Assembly (NCBI GenBank): GCA_013397455.1
Contig: VYZB01000289.1
Coordinates: 527,652-591,651, forward strand
Source of the DNA: Crotophaga sulcirostris
Lineage: Eukaryota; Chordata; Aves; Cuculiformes; Crotophagidae
Length of the DNA stretch: 64,000 nucleotides
Direction of reading: 5' to 3'
Positions within the stretch are counted from its first letter, which is position 1. Every line of letters starts with the position of its first letter. The translations under genes and the position numbers were made by a program. The notes below the pieces were generated by a model. That model worked only from the letters and a program-made list of their open reading frames with translations. It was not told the DNA's origin and did not search any database. Shown piece by piece: positions 49,112-61,087 of the stretch.

Positions 49112-52100
49112 GTAATTATCTGTCCTGTTTGATTGCCAGCTGGCAAGGAATGGACCTATCCCAGAGAGTCAGTCAGCCCAACATGGCTCAAAACAGGCCA
49201 TGGCACATGCTGGTTTTGGCTCCCCAGGAGTTAGGGGACTACTAGAAAAGAGATGAGGATCTGTGAGGTATTTGAGGCAATGCATGGCAACATGAGATCA
49301 GGGGAAATGGATATGTTGGTCGACATTATACAGATGAAATGTAGAAATCTCATAGAAAAATAGGCTGCACTGATTCACAAGATCAGGAATAAAAGAGTTG
49401 TTTTAATATTTACCTGCTTGTTGTTCAGCGCAGAAAAGGCGGTCTATGCTGAATGCCTGTCACTGGGAGACAGAAAATACCAAGCTGTCAGATGTCCCCA
49501 GGGCTGGTGGAGAACTGTTTGTCCTCTGTACAGACAGGTTTCCACTGCAGATACAAAGCAACTGAAATTAGTTTAGCTCCAAACAAATGACTGAACCCGC
49601 TCAAAATTACCTTCTATTCATGGTGTGTAGAGGACATATCCACCAACTACTGTCGTAGCCAAAGTTTTGTTAAACTGCAGTCAATGAACTGGACCATTAA
49701 CAGCAATACCTTCGCACTCTCTCATTTCTTTTTGTATAAAATGGTCTAATTCTAGCAACGATATATTTTTCTTCTGATAAGCTTAGTTTTCTTTTCCTCT
49801 TACATTTCCCCATAAGAGAGTAGCAATTGCAATGAAATGAGTGGAGAATCGGGAGAGGAGGATGAGGCTACCAAAATATGTACAATGACAGTATTGCTTT
49901 CATCAAATGAAAAAAAATGTTCCCCAAAGGTAATCATGCTATGTTTGGGAACACCTTGCCCCATCATGGAGTCCTTCAGACTGATCATTATTCAAAATCA
50001 GAGCTCTTTCCTTTCTTGTCCATGTTTCTGCATGGAGAAGACATTGGTAATGAAGATGACTGCCTGCATTGGCTTTGCATGTGACCTTTCTCCAAAAACC
50101 ATTCTTTTTCATGAGTTTCACATAAAATCCATCAAAATCTTCCTGTCCCGCTAATTCCTCTGAGGCATCTTTAGGTCTCCCAGCTGGATAGCTGAAGCTT
50201 TGGCCTATTCCCTGACCTTAGCATCCGTTTTATTATTAAACTTGCAAGAGCAAGCAATTCTTCAGATTGGCAGGCCATGCAACAAACCCAGGCTTTAAGA
50301 AACTACACACTACTTTGTTTCTACTAAGATCATTGGACTTGGCCAGCTGCTGACTCCTGGATTAATGATCAATACCTTCTTCTGTCAGGTGTCCCACTTA
50401 GCTCTTCTCTGGAGAAACTTGGCAGCCATCAGACCTGCTGGTATCTAAATCCCAAATTACTTTGGACATTGACTTTTCCAACACAGCATGATTTTTTTAA
50501 AACAGTTACTGAAAGTTCAACTAATGATTTATTTATTTTTTAATTAGTCAGACCTTAGTAAGAAAAAGGGACAGACTCTGACGGTTCCTTGGTCCCAGAG
50601 CTGCTTATCAGCATGTGCAGTAAACAGGGAAAAAGTCATAAATATTACATTCTGCCCCAAGATAAGGGATTTCAGAGTGAAGGATTGCTTCCCAATAGCA
50701 AACATCAGGGCAATGTCATGGAAATGGGTCACAGATTCCCGAAATGCAAAGTCCATCTTGGGTCTTCCCTGGAGCAAGAGTTTCTCTCCCACTCCTGCAT
50801 AGCTTCCCTACAGCTTCCAGGCAGCTACACTTCGGCATGGAAAGTCTGAAAGTGTCTGTGTCAGCACCTGCACCAGTGATTATTAGGAAAGGAGTGGAGG
50901 CCCATTTTGTTTCTGGTTTCTGAGAAACATTGTTTCCCAGCTAAAAGTTCAGGTCTTCTTCCCATGTAGGGATGAGGTATTTTTTCCTACTCTGGGAAGA
51001 AACATATTTTGCAGGTTGAAGGAACCAGGGACCCCATGGCCCATGCAGCTCTTGACCTTGCCAGAGGCTCACTCCAGCACTGGCTGCTTTGCAGTGGGAA
51101 CTCAGCAAGGCCCAGACTGGCCCCAGCAAACTCAGCCAAGAGGAAGAGAGGAGCTGCCAAAGCCCATCTCACTGTGAGGGTCCTCTGTGCAGGGATCCTG
51201 CTACCGTCAGCAGGAGGTGGGTGATAGACCACCTCTGGGAGAGAAACAATGCACCCCCACGACTCCCCCAAGCTTCTCTGATTCCTGGCTGTCTATAGCA
51301 TTCCCAGTGACAACTTGGTGTGTTCATGCTCTGTACATAAATCCTGATAAACTCCTAACCTCAAAAACATCCTGTAACTAGTGGCTCCCATATCTGGTTG
51401 CCATGTTGTAAGAAAAGTGCTTCTCCTTATCATTATTGCATTTGCTCCTGCTGCTGAGATTCACTGAATCACTCTGCTTTTGTTTTAAAGACAACTTGAA
51501 CACTAATTTCTCCCTCTCTTATCTGCCCCACCCACTTTCTTCATATGTCCCCTCTTATTAATCTCCTCTCCATTGTACACATCTCCAACATTTTTCAGTC
51601 TCTATTTAAGGAAGTTTTACTTGTCCGCATTAGTACTGGCATCAGTCATTACCTACCTGTGTTAAATAGGGAATGCCAGCTAAAATATCAAGGTGGCTTT
51701 GTATTACATTCTTAAAATTAGATCAGCCATCAATTCTTTTAATATGGCTACAGGAACAACTTAAAGGAAAGCCTCACATGGCAACATCCTCTGTCTCTGT
51801 AGCAGAATTTTACTATTATTATGTTCTGTGCAGAAGGGAATATAGTTTTATTGTTAAAAGCATAAATAGCTTTTTAAGCTTCTATTTAAAGAGCTCTTGG
51901 CAAACTGTGTAAGGGCTAAAAAAACACTGGTTTTTAAAAAAATTGCTTTTAATCCTCTCCCTAAACAAAGCCTTTGATTTCAATATTTTACATTTTGAAG
52001 GCAATTGGGTTTATGATTTCCTGTATGATGCTCACTGTTAATGGCATCCATTGCATTTTTGTGGTATCAACATTCTCTGTTTTCCATAAGCGTGCCATCA

Positions 52101-52854
52101 TAATTCAAACCAGCAGCTTTCAGATATGTTTTGCCTCTGCACAAGGGAGGTCAGGTCACATTTTTTTACACTCTCAGTATAACTGCAATGACAAAAATGT
52201 AGTTTGCATGGCCCTTCCAGTCTTTAATGCTTAATCAAAGTTCCCTGGCATTGTTTAGATACTTATTAATTCTGCTAATTTTCAGTCTCACTGTTAAGTA
52301 ACTGCAGCTGCTTTCCAAAGAGACTGCATTTCAGCCTCTTAACAGATGAAGATATATTTCTGGAGTACAGCTTCAGTTTGTAGAGCCACTGTCTCACTGC
52401 ACTTCTCTGAAGTTCCCCCTCTCTCAAGGAGGAATATGAGGAAATTATCTTTATATTACTATTTTTCTCTCTTCTTTATGAAAGCAAGTGTCTTCCCTTC
52501 TTCCTCCACTTCTTCCATTTCCTTCCCAGCATAAACTTCACTTCCACTACAGAGATGTGACGCAGGGCAGAAGAGCCTCAATTTATGTGTGAGCTTCAAT
52601 AGCGATGAGTCAGTGGAGCTTAATGATGTAAGGGAAAATTAAATATTTACTGGATTTTGTAAGATGTAAGATGTCAGTTCTGCAATGAGGAAGACCCCGT
52701 GAATATCTTATCTGTCCTTGTTCCCTCTAAAATATTGGTCCTTCTTTTATGAGCATTTGTACAGTATATCCAAATACCATGCACATAGAGGTATGATTCC
52801 AGCTGCATCAAGGGCTTTCTGAGGACTTTAAAAAGTGGATGCTACAGATAGGAG
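49112..52854. other. Unique non-coding sequence
   Basis: No gene or repeat was recognised. Several 80-105-codon frames (for example 49837-50154) have no known motif. The AT-rich part from 51950 to 52300 is listed as a candidate conserved element. Confidence 0.4.
51950..52300. other. Candidate conserved non-coding element
   Basis: Repeat-free AT-rich sequence holding TCF/LEF-like cores in both orientations (CCTTTGAT near 51971, AATCAAAG near 52233) and homeodomain-like TTATTAATTCTGCTAATT near 52263-52280. Only a visual judgement; conservation is untested. Confidence 0.2.
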
Positions 52855-54540
52855 TAAAGGAAACACATAGTTAAGTATAAGGGAATGAGACAAAAAATTG
52901 GGTACAAAAGCAGAGCTGCTGCAGCACAGAGGGCATTTCAACTAGGAAAGGACACAAACAGGAACAGGGAAAAGTTCTATAAATACATTTTAATTAGAGG
53001 AAGAAAAAGGAAAGTCTTGATGCATTGCTAAACCGGAAAAGAGAGCGAATAACAAATGATACACAGAAGCCTAGTATGTATCTCGATTCAGCACTTATTT
53101 AAAAAAAAACAGACCTGTTTGTGACCAGCTAATTAACTAAATTATTTTTTAAATTAGGTAGGACTGCAGATCAAAACAGGAAAAGACCAAGAAGACTTGG
53201 ATGAGCCAACTGCATACAGGTCAGCAGGGCCTTATAAAGTTCACCTGAACATATTCAATGAATAAGATGAACTAATATTTGAATCCCTAGCAATTATTGT
53301 AAAGCAATTATTGTAAAGGAGTCACATAGAACAGGATGAGCCCTAGAGCACAGGAGAAGGGTGACTATAGTGCTGATCTTTGAAAAGGAATAATGAGACC
53401 CCAGGAAGCTATAAACCACTCAGCCTGATTTCCAAAAAAATCTGGAATGAGTTAATAAACAATCAGTTTTTAAATAAGATGGGATGGTGATAAAAAGCAG
53501 TCCACTTGAGTTTGTCAAGAGCAGATCGTGTCAAACTAGTCTAACTTCCCTTCTTAACAGAATAGCTGGCTTAGTGAATAAAAGAAGAGCAAGATGCGAT
53601 TTATCTCAGTCTCCCAAAACGGTCACATTAGCTACAAACTAAAATGTAATCACAACAGGATGGGTGCACAACTAGGTGACCTTCACTCCAAAAACACAGT
53701 TATCAATTGTTCCAATCAAAGAGGAAGTTGTTCAAGTGGGATTCCTCTGGGATCTTTTCTGGGCCTGTTCCCATTCTTTTCACTAATGATGCAGTTGTTG
53801 ATATCTGTAGTTACCATTAAACTTGGAGAGGCTACAAGGGAATCAAAGTCAGAGGATCAAAGCACAGAAATGATTTGGAGAGATGGTCCACTGCCAAACT
53901 GGTGAAGTAACCACTAGGAAAAAGTGCTACTTTCAGGAAGGAGAAATCAAATTCCCAACTATAAAGCTGGAAGACATTTGTAAGCATTTGACAAGACAGT
54001 CTGAGGGATATAGCAAATGACAGGCTGGGTTTGTGTTGTGCAGTGCTCTGGCAAAAAAATATAAACACCTGAGCCGTATATATGGAAGCATCACACATAA
54101 GACAAAGGTAATTATTCAGCTCTGCGCTTTGGTGTGGAGGTCTCAGCGAAAGGTTTTATAAAGTTTTGGGCACTGTACTTTAATAAAGATACAAATATAC
54201 TGTAGACAATCCAGAGGAGATCAATAAGTATCAGAGAGATGTGGAAAATACAGCCTGTGAGGTAGAAAGAATTGCATTTGTTTAGTCTAGAGATGATTGT
54301 TTAGTTTAGAGAAAGTCAAGGCAAGGCAAGGCAAGATTGATACATCAATGCACAAGCAATTGTGCTGGTTGAAAGTAAGGACAAGAAGAGATCAGCTAAA
54401 CATGCAGCAAAAGGCTTCTTAGACTGGAGCCTGGGGATAGCTTTCCATCCATCAGTGCAGTGGAGCAGAAGGCTGTCCACTCTCCTTCACTGGAGAGGTT
54501 AGGTCCAGGTTAAGTAAACACATTCTAGGAAGGAAGGAAA
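52855..54540 (+). mobile_element. Long ancient CR1/L3-like LINE copy
   Basis: Blocks of amniote CR1 ORF2 occur in the right order on one strand over about 1.7 kb. AGTTCTATAAATACATTTTA with an R/K-rich stretch (52973-53040) matches the linker before the reverse transcriptase. GAAGCTATAAACCACTCAGC (53406 on) matches the 'NYRPVSLTS' block. GAGTTTGTCAAGAGCAGATC (53509 on) matches 'GFVKGRSC'. GGATGGGTGCACAACTAGGT (about 53659) matches 'RWVHNWL'. GTGGGATTCCTCTGGGATC (53737 on) matches 'GVPQGS'. CATAAGACAAAGGTAATTAT (54097 on) matches 'KTREVI'. CAATCCAGAGGAGATCAATA (54209 on) matches 'VQRR..K'. The catalytic DD region appears deleted or eroded. It is much older than the 43-kb and 48-kb copies. Confidence 0.8.
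53288..53318. repeat. Short tandem duplication within the old LINE
   Basis: GCAATTATTGTAAAG-type units occur twice back to back, a slippage product inside the decayed LINE. Confidence 0.8.
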
Positions 54541-55959
54541 TACACTAGTTTAGGCCCCAAGAGGGCCCTCTCTCTGGAGATCCTTCCCTGCCTGAGGTTC
54601 CTGCAACTTTGAGGTTCAATAGCTGAGGACGCAGGTGTGTAATCGCTGATACAATAATGCAGTAACTCTGTTAGTGCTTTAATAGCAATGATTTTCTATA
54701 TAGTAATTGTCAACCTAAGCAACTCTGCTCTCCCCTGCCAAATATTCCTGGTTATCAGATATCTTCTGCTGATGAGAATTTAAGACAACTATCACGAAAT
54801 AAATTAATGCTTACTGATTGTCTTACATTAGCACAAGGAGGTCTTGGCAGCAAAAAAATCAGTGTTGGTTACTGTATGAGGACTCAGTGTATGTCTATTT
54901 TTATGGCCCCAGGTACATAGCATGTCTGTGTGTCAAATCCATATTAGGGCAAAGCCCAGGTACACTTCTACCTCCGTTTTTCCTAAATGCAATTAGAGGG
55001 ATTGGGCTGCATCCTGGCCAGGATTCACAGCATGCTCTGCCAGGCCTCCAGTCTGCACCACCAGAACCAGAGAGGGACTCAGATGAAGCACTGGCAGATC
55101 AGCACTGGTGAATCCAGGCAGCCAAGCAATCTTTGTCCTCAAAGGTTTGTCTGGGCAAGAGCAGGAAGGGAAACAGAGCCTGTGGGAAGGAACAGTGTGA
55201 TCACAGTCACATCTGGGTCCAGGGCAGATTCTTGCTCTGCTGCAGCCTCTCACGTTGCCATTGCTCCTTTGATCCTCAGAGAGGAACTGAGACCTCCTGA
55301 GATCCTTGATGGGTGCATTGCTCAGCTCCCACTACTTGGAAGGCGCTCAGTGTTTCCCAACCATCCTCTGTACTTTACAGGATAGAATCTGTCGTGCCCA
55401 ATTGTACACAGGAGGGTCCAGAAATGAATACCACCATCTAAGCACGGTATAAAGAGGGTAGAGGAAAAGCCTTGCCAAAATCATCCACCAGAAAACACAG
55501 AGTAAATTAAATCATTTAATTGAAACTGTCTTTCCCTTCTCTTTTTTTTTTAAATATGCTTCTATGTATCTCTTTAAAATTTATAACCTAACATGGGGTT
55601 TTAAATTATTTTAAAATTTCAGAGTGGGAATTTTGCCACCAATTTGTTTCAGTGTCATCTTCTGTTTTTTTAAATACTCGGGTTTAGCACACCTGGTGAA
55701 CAAGCAACATCTTGGGGGAGCTCGGTCATTTCCTTTGAGACCATGATGTATTCTGTCCTATTACTGCAGTGGTCAGCAAGTGACACTGAGTTAAGGTACT
55801 CAGACTGTTTTCCTGTGTTGAATGCTGTAAATCAGTGCCAAAATCTAAGGGCGTCAGGAAACTAATGAAGAGAAGAAGTAGAATTAGTCATTAGAATAGA
55901 TGTCTCCAGGTGATGGCCAAAGGTACTAGTACGGAAATTATGGAAATCTCTGCAAAGAG
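54541..55959. other. Unique non-coding sequence
   Basis: A 132-codon frame at 54987-55385 overlaps other open frames in a GC-richer stretch and has no recognisable family. No repeat was recognised. Confidence 0.4.
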
Positions 55960-56510
55960 AATCAAATGGGAGAATATTATCAATGGATAATTGAATCTTA
56001 TAATTAAATTAGAACTGTCCTAATACATGCATAATTTTGGATTTTACATTTAAAGCACAGTTCCGTTTTGCAATGAAAACAGGAATTCAGCTTCTTTGTC
56101 ATGTTTGAAAAATATGGTCTCCTCCTCAAGCTGGCAGCACTTATCCCTCTGGGTATAAGATGAATGGTCTGGTAATTTGTTAGCTTGTGATTTGCAATTA
56201 ATTAGAAACCCGCTCCTTTAAGAACTCTGTTCCAATTGTTCCTTTGTTTGAAACATCTCAACAATGAAATAATGCAGACCATGAAAATGTTCCATCTAGC
56301 CAAAATTCATTGAAACTTCGCACAGAGACAATAGCTGAATAAACTAGTTTGCAACTAAAAATTTTTGTAACTAATTGCAGATAGGGAATATTGTGACTTC
56401 AACGAAAGCTCATCCAATCATCTGATTTCCTCTAGAGTGAATTTGCCATGCTAATACCATTGGCCATAAGAATTTACATTCATTAATCTAATTGATTCGG
56501 AGATGGCTGA
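55960..56510. other. Candidate conserved non-coding element (enhancer-like)
   Basis: About 550 bp of repeat-free AT-rich sequence with a dense set of developmental-factor-like cores. TAATTAAATTAG lies near 56001 and CAATTAATTAG at about 56195-56205. SOX-like ATTGTT and CTTTGTTT lie at 56235-56249, ACAATG near 56261 and ACAATAG near 56329. CATTAATCTAATTGATT is at about 56481-56497. Low CpG, no open frame and no repeat homology fit a vertebrate conserved enhancer, but conservation cannot be measured from one sequence. Confidence 0.3.
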
Positions 56511-57784
56511 ATGTGTCAAGAAGACATTACCTGGCCAGTCCTTTCAAGTTTTTTGCATTTTGATTTGGTGCATAAAAGACTCCCCTCAGCACTGCTGACT
56601 AGTGTATATTTAAGAGACATTGCTGAAGAATCTGAGGCAACAGAGCTCTTAACAATACTGAAGTACTGGGACCTTGTGTCACTTTCACTGAAATACGACA
56701 TTTGGTTCCATCATTAACACAGCGCACTAAACCATTGGTTTCAACCTGTGCCTAGAAATTCCTAAAAGACTTAAGAAACACAATTTCAAAGGGATCCACA
56801 AAGTGTAACTAAGAATTAACCTATTGCTGGAGGCTCAAATTTGCTACATAGGAGTAAATTCTTCCTTTAGAAATTGTGCAGTGATCCACAAACTAAAAAG
56901 CAAAATGAAGAGAGCTAGTAGCAGATTTGATTTACATGTCTTCATTATCTGTTTGGTGTAGCTCTAGTTATCTACATCAGCTACAAAATCCTAGCACAAA
57001 GCCAGAAGAAAAAGGCAGGAGAGTAAAAGAAGACATATATTAAAAGAACATAGAGATCTAAAAGGCACATCAGCAGAAAGGAAAAAAAAACAAAAACAAC
57101 AAAAAAAAGTCACCAACACCAGCAAAAGTCCCCCAGGATTAGCCCAGGAGAAGAAATTTAATGAGTTCCTTTCCCAGGAAGTGTGGCTGACAACAGTCTT
57201 GGTGAAGGACAGTGGTATCCTTGGACCTGTCCCTGTCAATGCAGCCATGACAACTGTCCTTCTGCCACATACTAAGGAAGAGTTAACAGAATGGAAGCCA
57301 ACACTAATAAAGCTGCTGTGGTATAGAGGGCAAAAAACGTTTTACACCAACAGTAGTTTGCAAATCCATGCACCAAGGGCTCGCTTGGGTTCTGGTAGGG
57401 AGCTGGAAAAATATATCAAAGAATCACATAGCTCTAACTGAAACCAAAAATGGCTCATTTGGAGAGTTTTATGCAAGCTCTTGAAAAATATTCCTGTGAG
57501 AGTTGTCAATTTATAAATGAAAATGTAGTTCAGAAGCAAAAGAATGCTTCTGTTTAGAAAAAGTAGAAAGCAAATATTAACATTTAAACGTACTATTTTT
57601 TTTCTTTAAAGAAAACAGTCTTTTGTGTTTATCCCGAATCCACAAATAGCTCTGATTGCCCTTTATTTGTACAGTGAGATGAGTTCATCTTAAAAAAAAA
57701 AATCTCCTAAATCTTAAAATAACTAACATCCTAAAATATTAGACCAAACATTGCCACTCAGAAGTGAACATGCAAAGATCTAAC
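56511..57784. other. Unique non-coding sequence
   Basis: No recognisable gene. An A/C-rich simple tract lies at about 57077-57108. Frames up to 86 codons lack motifs. Confidence 0.4.
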
Positions 57785-57905
57785 AAAAATCTAATACAAG
57801 TAGTATTAAAAATATATAAATATAATATATATAAAAATATATAAATATAAATAAATATAAATATATAAATATTATATATATAGTATATAAAAATTTAATA
57901 CAAGT
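57785..57905. repeat. AT microsatellite flanked by 17-bp near-direct repeats
   Basis: From about 57808 to 57895 the sequence consists only of A and T apart from one G, in TATAAATA-type units. It is bracketed by AAAAATCTAATACAAGT (57785-57801) and AAAAATTTAATACAAGT (57889-57905), which differ at one base. The flanks suggest that the tract expanded within a duplicated segment. Confidence 0.85.
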
Positions 57906-59717
57906 GCCTGAGGCAGAGTGTGTTCACCAGAATGGGTGGGATCTCTGCAGATTCCAAAGGAGAAGCACCCCAACAGTGATGCCCACCAAGCAGCCTGTGT
58001 GGCATGGAGACGCTGCTACGATCACCAGTCAGCGGAGGAAAACAGGACACATACAACACGAGGGAAACACATTGCTGCACAACTCCTGTACCAGACAGAG
58101 AAAGTCCAGAGCCACTCCCGCTGGCTGGCTGAAGCCAGTGGGGGATGCAAACTGATTTCTTTGCGTTATCTACTAGGAAAACACTGGCTAGCGGAAAGTG
58201 TGGGAGGAAGTTCTTGCCCCACAGCAGGAGGGAAGTGGGCACAGCCACGGCTTCATCATGTGGGGCTGGCAGCAGGGAGGTGACCCAGGGTCTGTGGGAT
58301 GTGGTCCTTCAATACAGTGAGGGAACAAGGGCTGGAACAATGAGCAGAAAAGAGGGGACTCGAGATGTCCTAAATAATAGAGATGGCTTGTGCCGGCCAG
58401 ATGGTGAGAAGCTTTTGTGATGTGAGGGGAAAATCTGCTTTGAGAAATATCACCACCAGGAGAGTTGGATGGGTTGTCCTGCATATGGGTGTTGGGATGC
58501 AGGCACAAGTTGGGACCCTCGGGAACTAACTTTCTTCTGGTGTTGGAAATGTTTGTCCTGGGGACTAGGACAAAGAGACTTGCTTTTTCTCCATACTTCT
58601 GTTAGGAATTCCTCTGGATTTCTGATGTAAGCCCAATAAGGCAAGGGTTTCAAACTTATTTTCATTGCAGTCACATCCTCCTGCTCCTGCAGCGTAAAGC
58701 ACGTCACACACCACACACGTGACCAGCGCTGACAGCAGCGCAGGGGCAAGGAGCTCGGTGCTGCTGCCAGGTAGAAACAAGGTGCTGGGCCAGATAAAAC
58801 AAGGTGGAGGGCTGGATTTGGACCGTGGGCCTTGTGATTGCCACTGGTGCAATAATGGGTTACAGAGGAAAATCAATGGATACTCTTTCTGCTCTGAGGC
58901 CAGAGGTGGAGTGGGCTGATCCAAGAGATGCTGAGCTGGTGGGAGGTGCGTGTTCTCCCAGAGTTTCCTCCCAGCACCTCCCTGGGGAAGGACCATGCCT
59001 CTTCTTCCTCTGATCAGATACCTCCCAACTGACCTTCCAACTTTGGAGGACAGGTTGGACAAGGTAGGTGTTCCTCAGGTTACTCCTTGGGAACATGAAG
59101 CTTCATTCAAGGGCTGGAGATATAATATAGGCAGTCAGTTCCTGTGTGCACGGATCTGACAGCAAACTGGTTCTGCACAGAATTCAAGGTTATAGTACTG
59201 AGCAAGGCACTGTAAAGGCTTGTAAGCAAGACCACTCAAACCCAGGAGATTATAAAATACTATATTAATACAAAATAATCTCCTGAAAGTAAACCGTGTG
59301 CTGATGTGACTCTGCCTTTGAGTCTGGCAGCTGGACCAGTGGTGAGGAATCACACAATAAAGTAGGTCACAGGTTTCCGAAAGACTATTTTTCCCTTTAA
59401 GCTTATGAGAGAATGATGATTTATGAAAATCAGCTTGAAGCAAGGCAGTCATTCTGGTAATAAAACCTCAAAAGGGTATGGAGGGGTCTGTCATTACAGT
59501 AATGGGCCCCAGATAAGTGCTTCATCAAGAAGACTACATACATCATTGAAAACATGGGGCAAGGGGAGAATGAATGGCATCTGCTACAAAAATAAACTAC
59601 AAAAGAAGCAGTGCACACTGCTTTTATATTTTATACCATAAAATCCTCCATTTTGGAATTCAGTTAAGCCAGACATGCATTTTTCACCTCCTCTCATCAC
59701 CTCAGAGAGCTGCTAAA
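57906..59717. other. GC-richer sequence with many overlapping open frames, no recognised gene
   Basis: Frames of 60-165 codons occur on both strands (the longest is 58565-59062 minus, 165 codons). Their dense overlap on both strands is what elevated GC alone would produce. No domain, signal peptide or known protein was recognised. An internal part of a non-coding transcript remains possible. Confidence 0.35.
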
Positions 59718-59965
59718 ATGGAAAGACCTCAGTACAACCTGCAGGTCAAGTCTCCCATGGGCAGGGTGGCTGCCCTGTCTCGGAGGGTCCTTTGGCTGTC
59801 CCTCCCGAGCGTGCGTGAGATGCACAGCAGCCCCATGCAGCAGCGCAGGCCCTGCTACCGTGTGTATGAGCCGCAGAGAAAAGCAATTTCCTGTTTGTTC
59901 AAAAGCATGGAGGTGGCCGGCGCAATGCCGAAGAAAAGCAAACACAGCCTCACCTGACACAATAA
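59718..59965 (+). other. CpG-bearing islet with open frame and AATAAA, coding status unknown
   Basis: Between about 59775 and 59935 there are roughly ten CpG dinucleotides, far above the local background. An ATG at 59718 opens a frame of 79 codons to a TGA at 59955-59957, lying inside a longer 127-codon frame. CAATAAAGAC, a polyadenylation-signal hexamer, follows within 10 bases. Upstream, a pyrimidine-rich stretch ends in CACCTCAG at about 59706, which would suit a splice acceptor. The antisense strand is also open (59697-60053), which weakens a coding interpretation. The peptide (starting MERPQYNLQVKSPMGR) is basic and matches no family I know. A last exon, a CpG islet or chance are all possible. 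Confidence 0.25.
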
Positions 59966-60943
59966 AGACAAAATTTATTCTCATGACTCTTTTCTTCCCC
60001 TCTGCCCATGCTTGCAGCAGGACCATACTGCTGTGGAAGTTGGGATGTAACAACCTGCTTCAGAGCTTTTCTTTGCTCATATTTTTTGTTAGATATGTGT
60101 AAAGGAAAACACTTTTTCTTGGATTACTACATGTTGACCTCAATCCTGCTTCCCAAAGCATCCCTCAGCAGATGAAAAACTGCTCTCAGCTTAACCATGA
60201 AAAGCAGTTCAGCCATGTCAGTGGAGGAAAAGCAGAGGCTGAAGTGTGGGAAGGTTGCACTGGGGAGGGCAAGGTGAGCCTGGCTGGCAGGTAAGGGGGG
60301 GACAGACCTGCTGGGACCTCTGATCAGTCCCACCCCACTAGGACCTGGGAAAGCCAGTGACCTCAGCCCTGCCTGAGCTGTTCTGCCCAGGGATAGCATT
60401 CCATGCTGTGCGAGGCAACAGTGATGTACCCAAATAAATGAATAAAGACAAACCGAGCATGGATTCAGTGTCCAAGCCAGGCTGTCTCAGTGCTGCTTTC
60501 CAGTGTTTCTACTGGTCTAGCAGCAAAGGAATGGGAAGGCTTGGAGTGACAAACACCGTGGGTTTTCATTTTGTTTTCAGGTATCACACACACTGGGCAG
60601 AGGTTCTCTTGCCAGACTGCACCCTCAGTTGTATGTACAACTGCTTCTGGCTTACGGCTATATGAAATTTTTCTTACAATTGCTCATCTTCACTAGCAGC
60701 AAATTTTTATTCATAATTTATGCAGTGCGTTTACAACTTTCACCCAAACTAAAATACATGTGACAGCTGCTGAGTCTGTAGCTGAAGATGGCGATAAAAA
60801 GAAGAATAAAGTACCTCTGAAATGAAATTTCCTTTCCAGCACATGCACTGGGCCCAACATAAAAGACACAACAGAAAGTTTAATTTAAAACTAATTTATT
60901 GGTGAAATGTTATCAGAATCCCGATGAAGACAAATAAATCAAC
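59966..60943. other. Unique non-coding sequence
   Basis: No recognised gene or repeat. Short open frames on both strands only. A seven-guanine run lies near 60295-60301. Confidence 0.4.
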
Positions 60944-61087
60944 ATGACATCGAGAAAGAAATCAGCTGGTGAGGAAGAAAGCGACCAACATAACAATCCG
61001 CAGCCGGGGGAAGAGTTATACAAACTGGAGTACATCAGCAAAATCAGAATGAAACATTCCCTCCGCAGTTCTGGATTCCAAAATTAA
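60944..61087 (+). other. Small ORF (47 codons) in a CpG-containing, protein-like segment
   Basis: An ATG at 60944 is preceded in frame by TAA (60935-60937) and opens 47 codons to TAA at 61085-61087. The peptide begins MTSRKKSAGEEESDQHNN and continues with a KLEYISKIRMKHSLR-type basic segment. It looks hydrophilic and charged, as in a disordered N-terminal region, rather than like random AT-rich translation. The surrounding 150 bp hold about five CpGs (for example CATCGAG, AGCGACC, ATCCGCAGCCGGGG) in a CpG-poor region. No known family was recognised. A conserved non-coding element or chance are equally plausible. Confidence 0.2.

Noticed and set aside
58565..59062. 165-codon minus-strand open frame as a gene
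   Set aside because: It lies in a GC-rich stretch with many overlapping frames and shows no domain, signal peptide or homology that I can recognise.
59040..59080. GGACAGGTTGGACAAGGTAGG as an old CR1 C-terminal block
   Set aside because: It matches one short block only, without the preceding 'REVVES'-type block or the 3' UTR.
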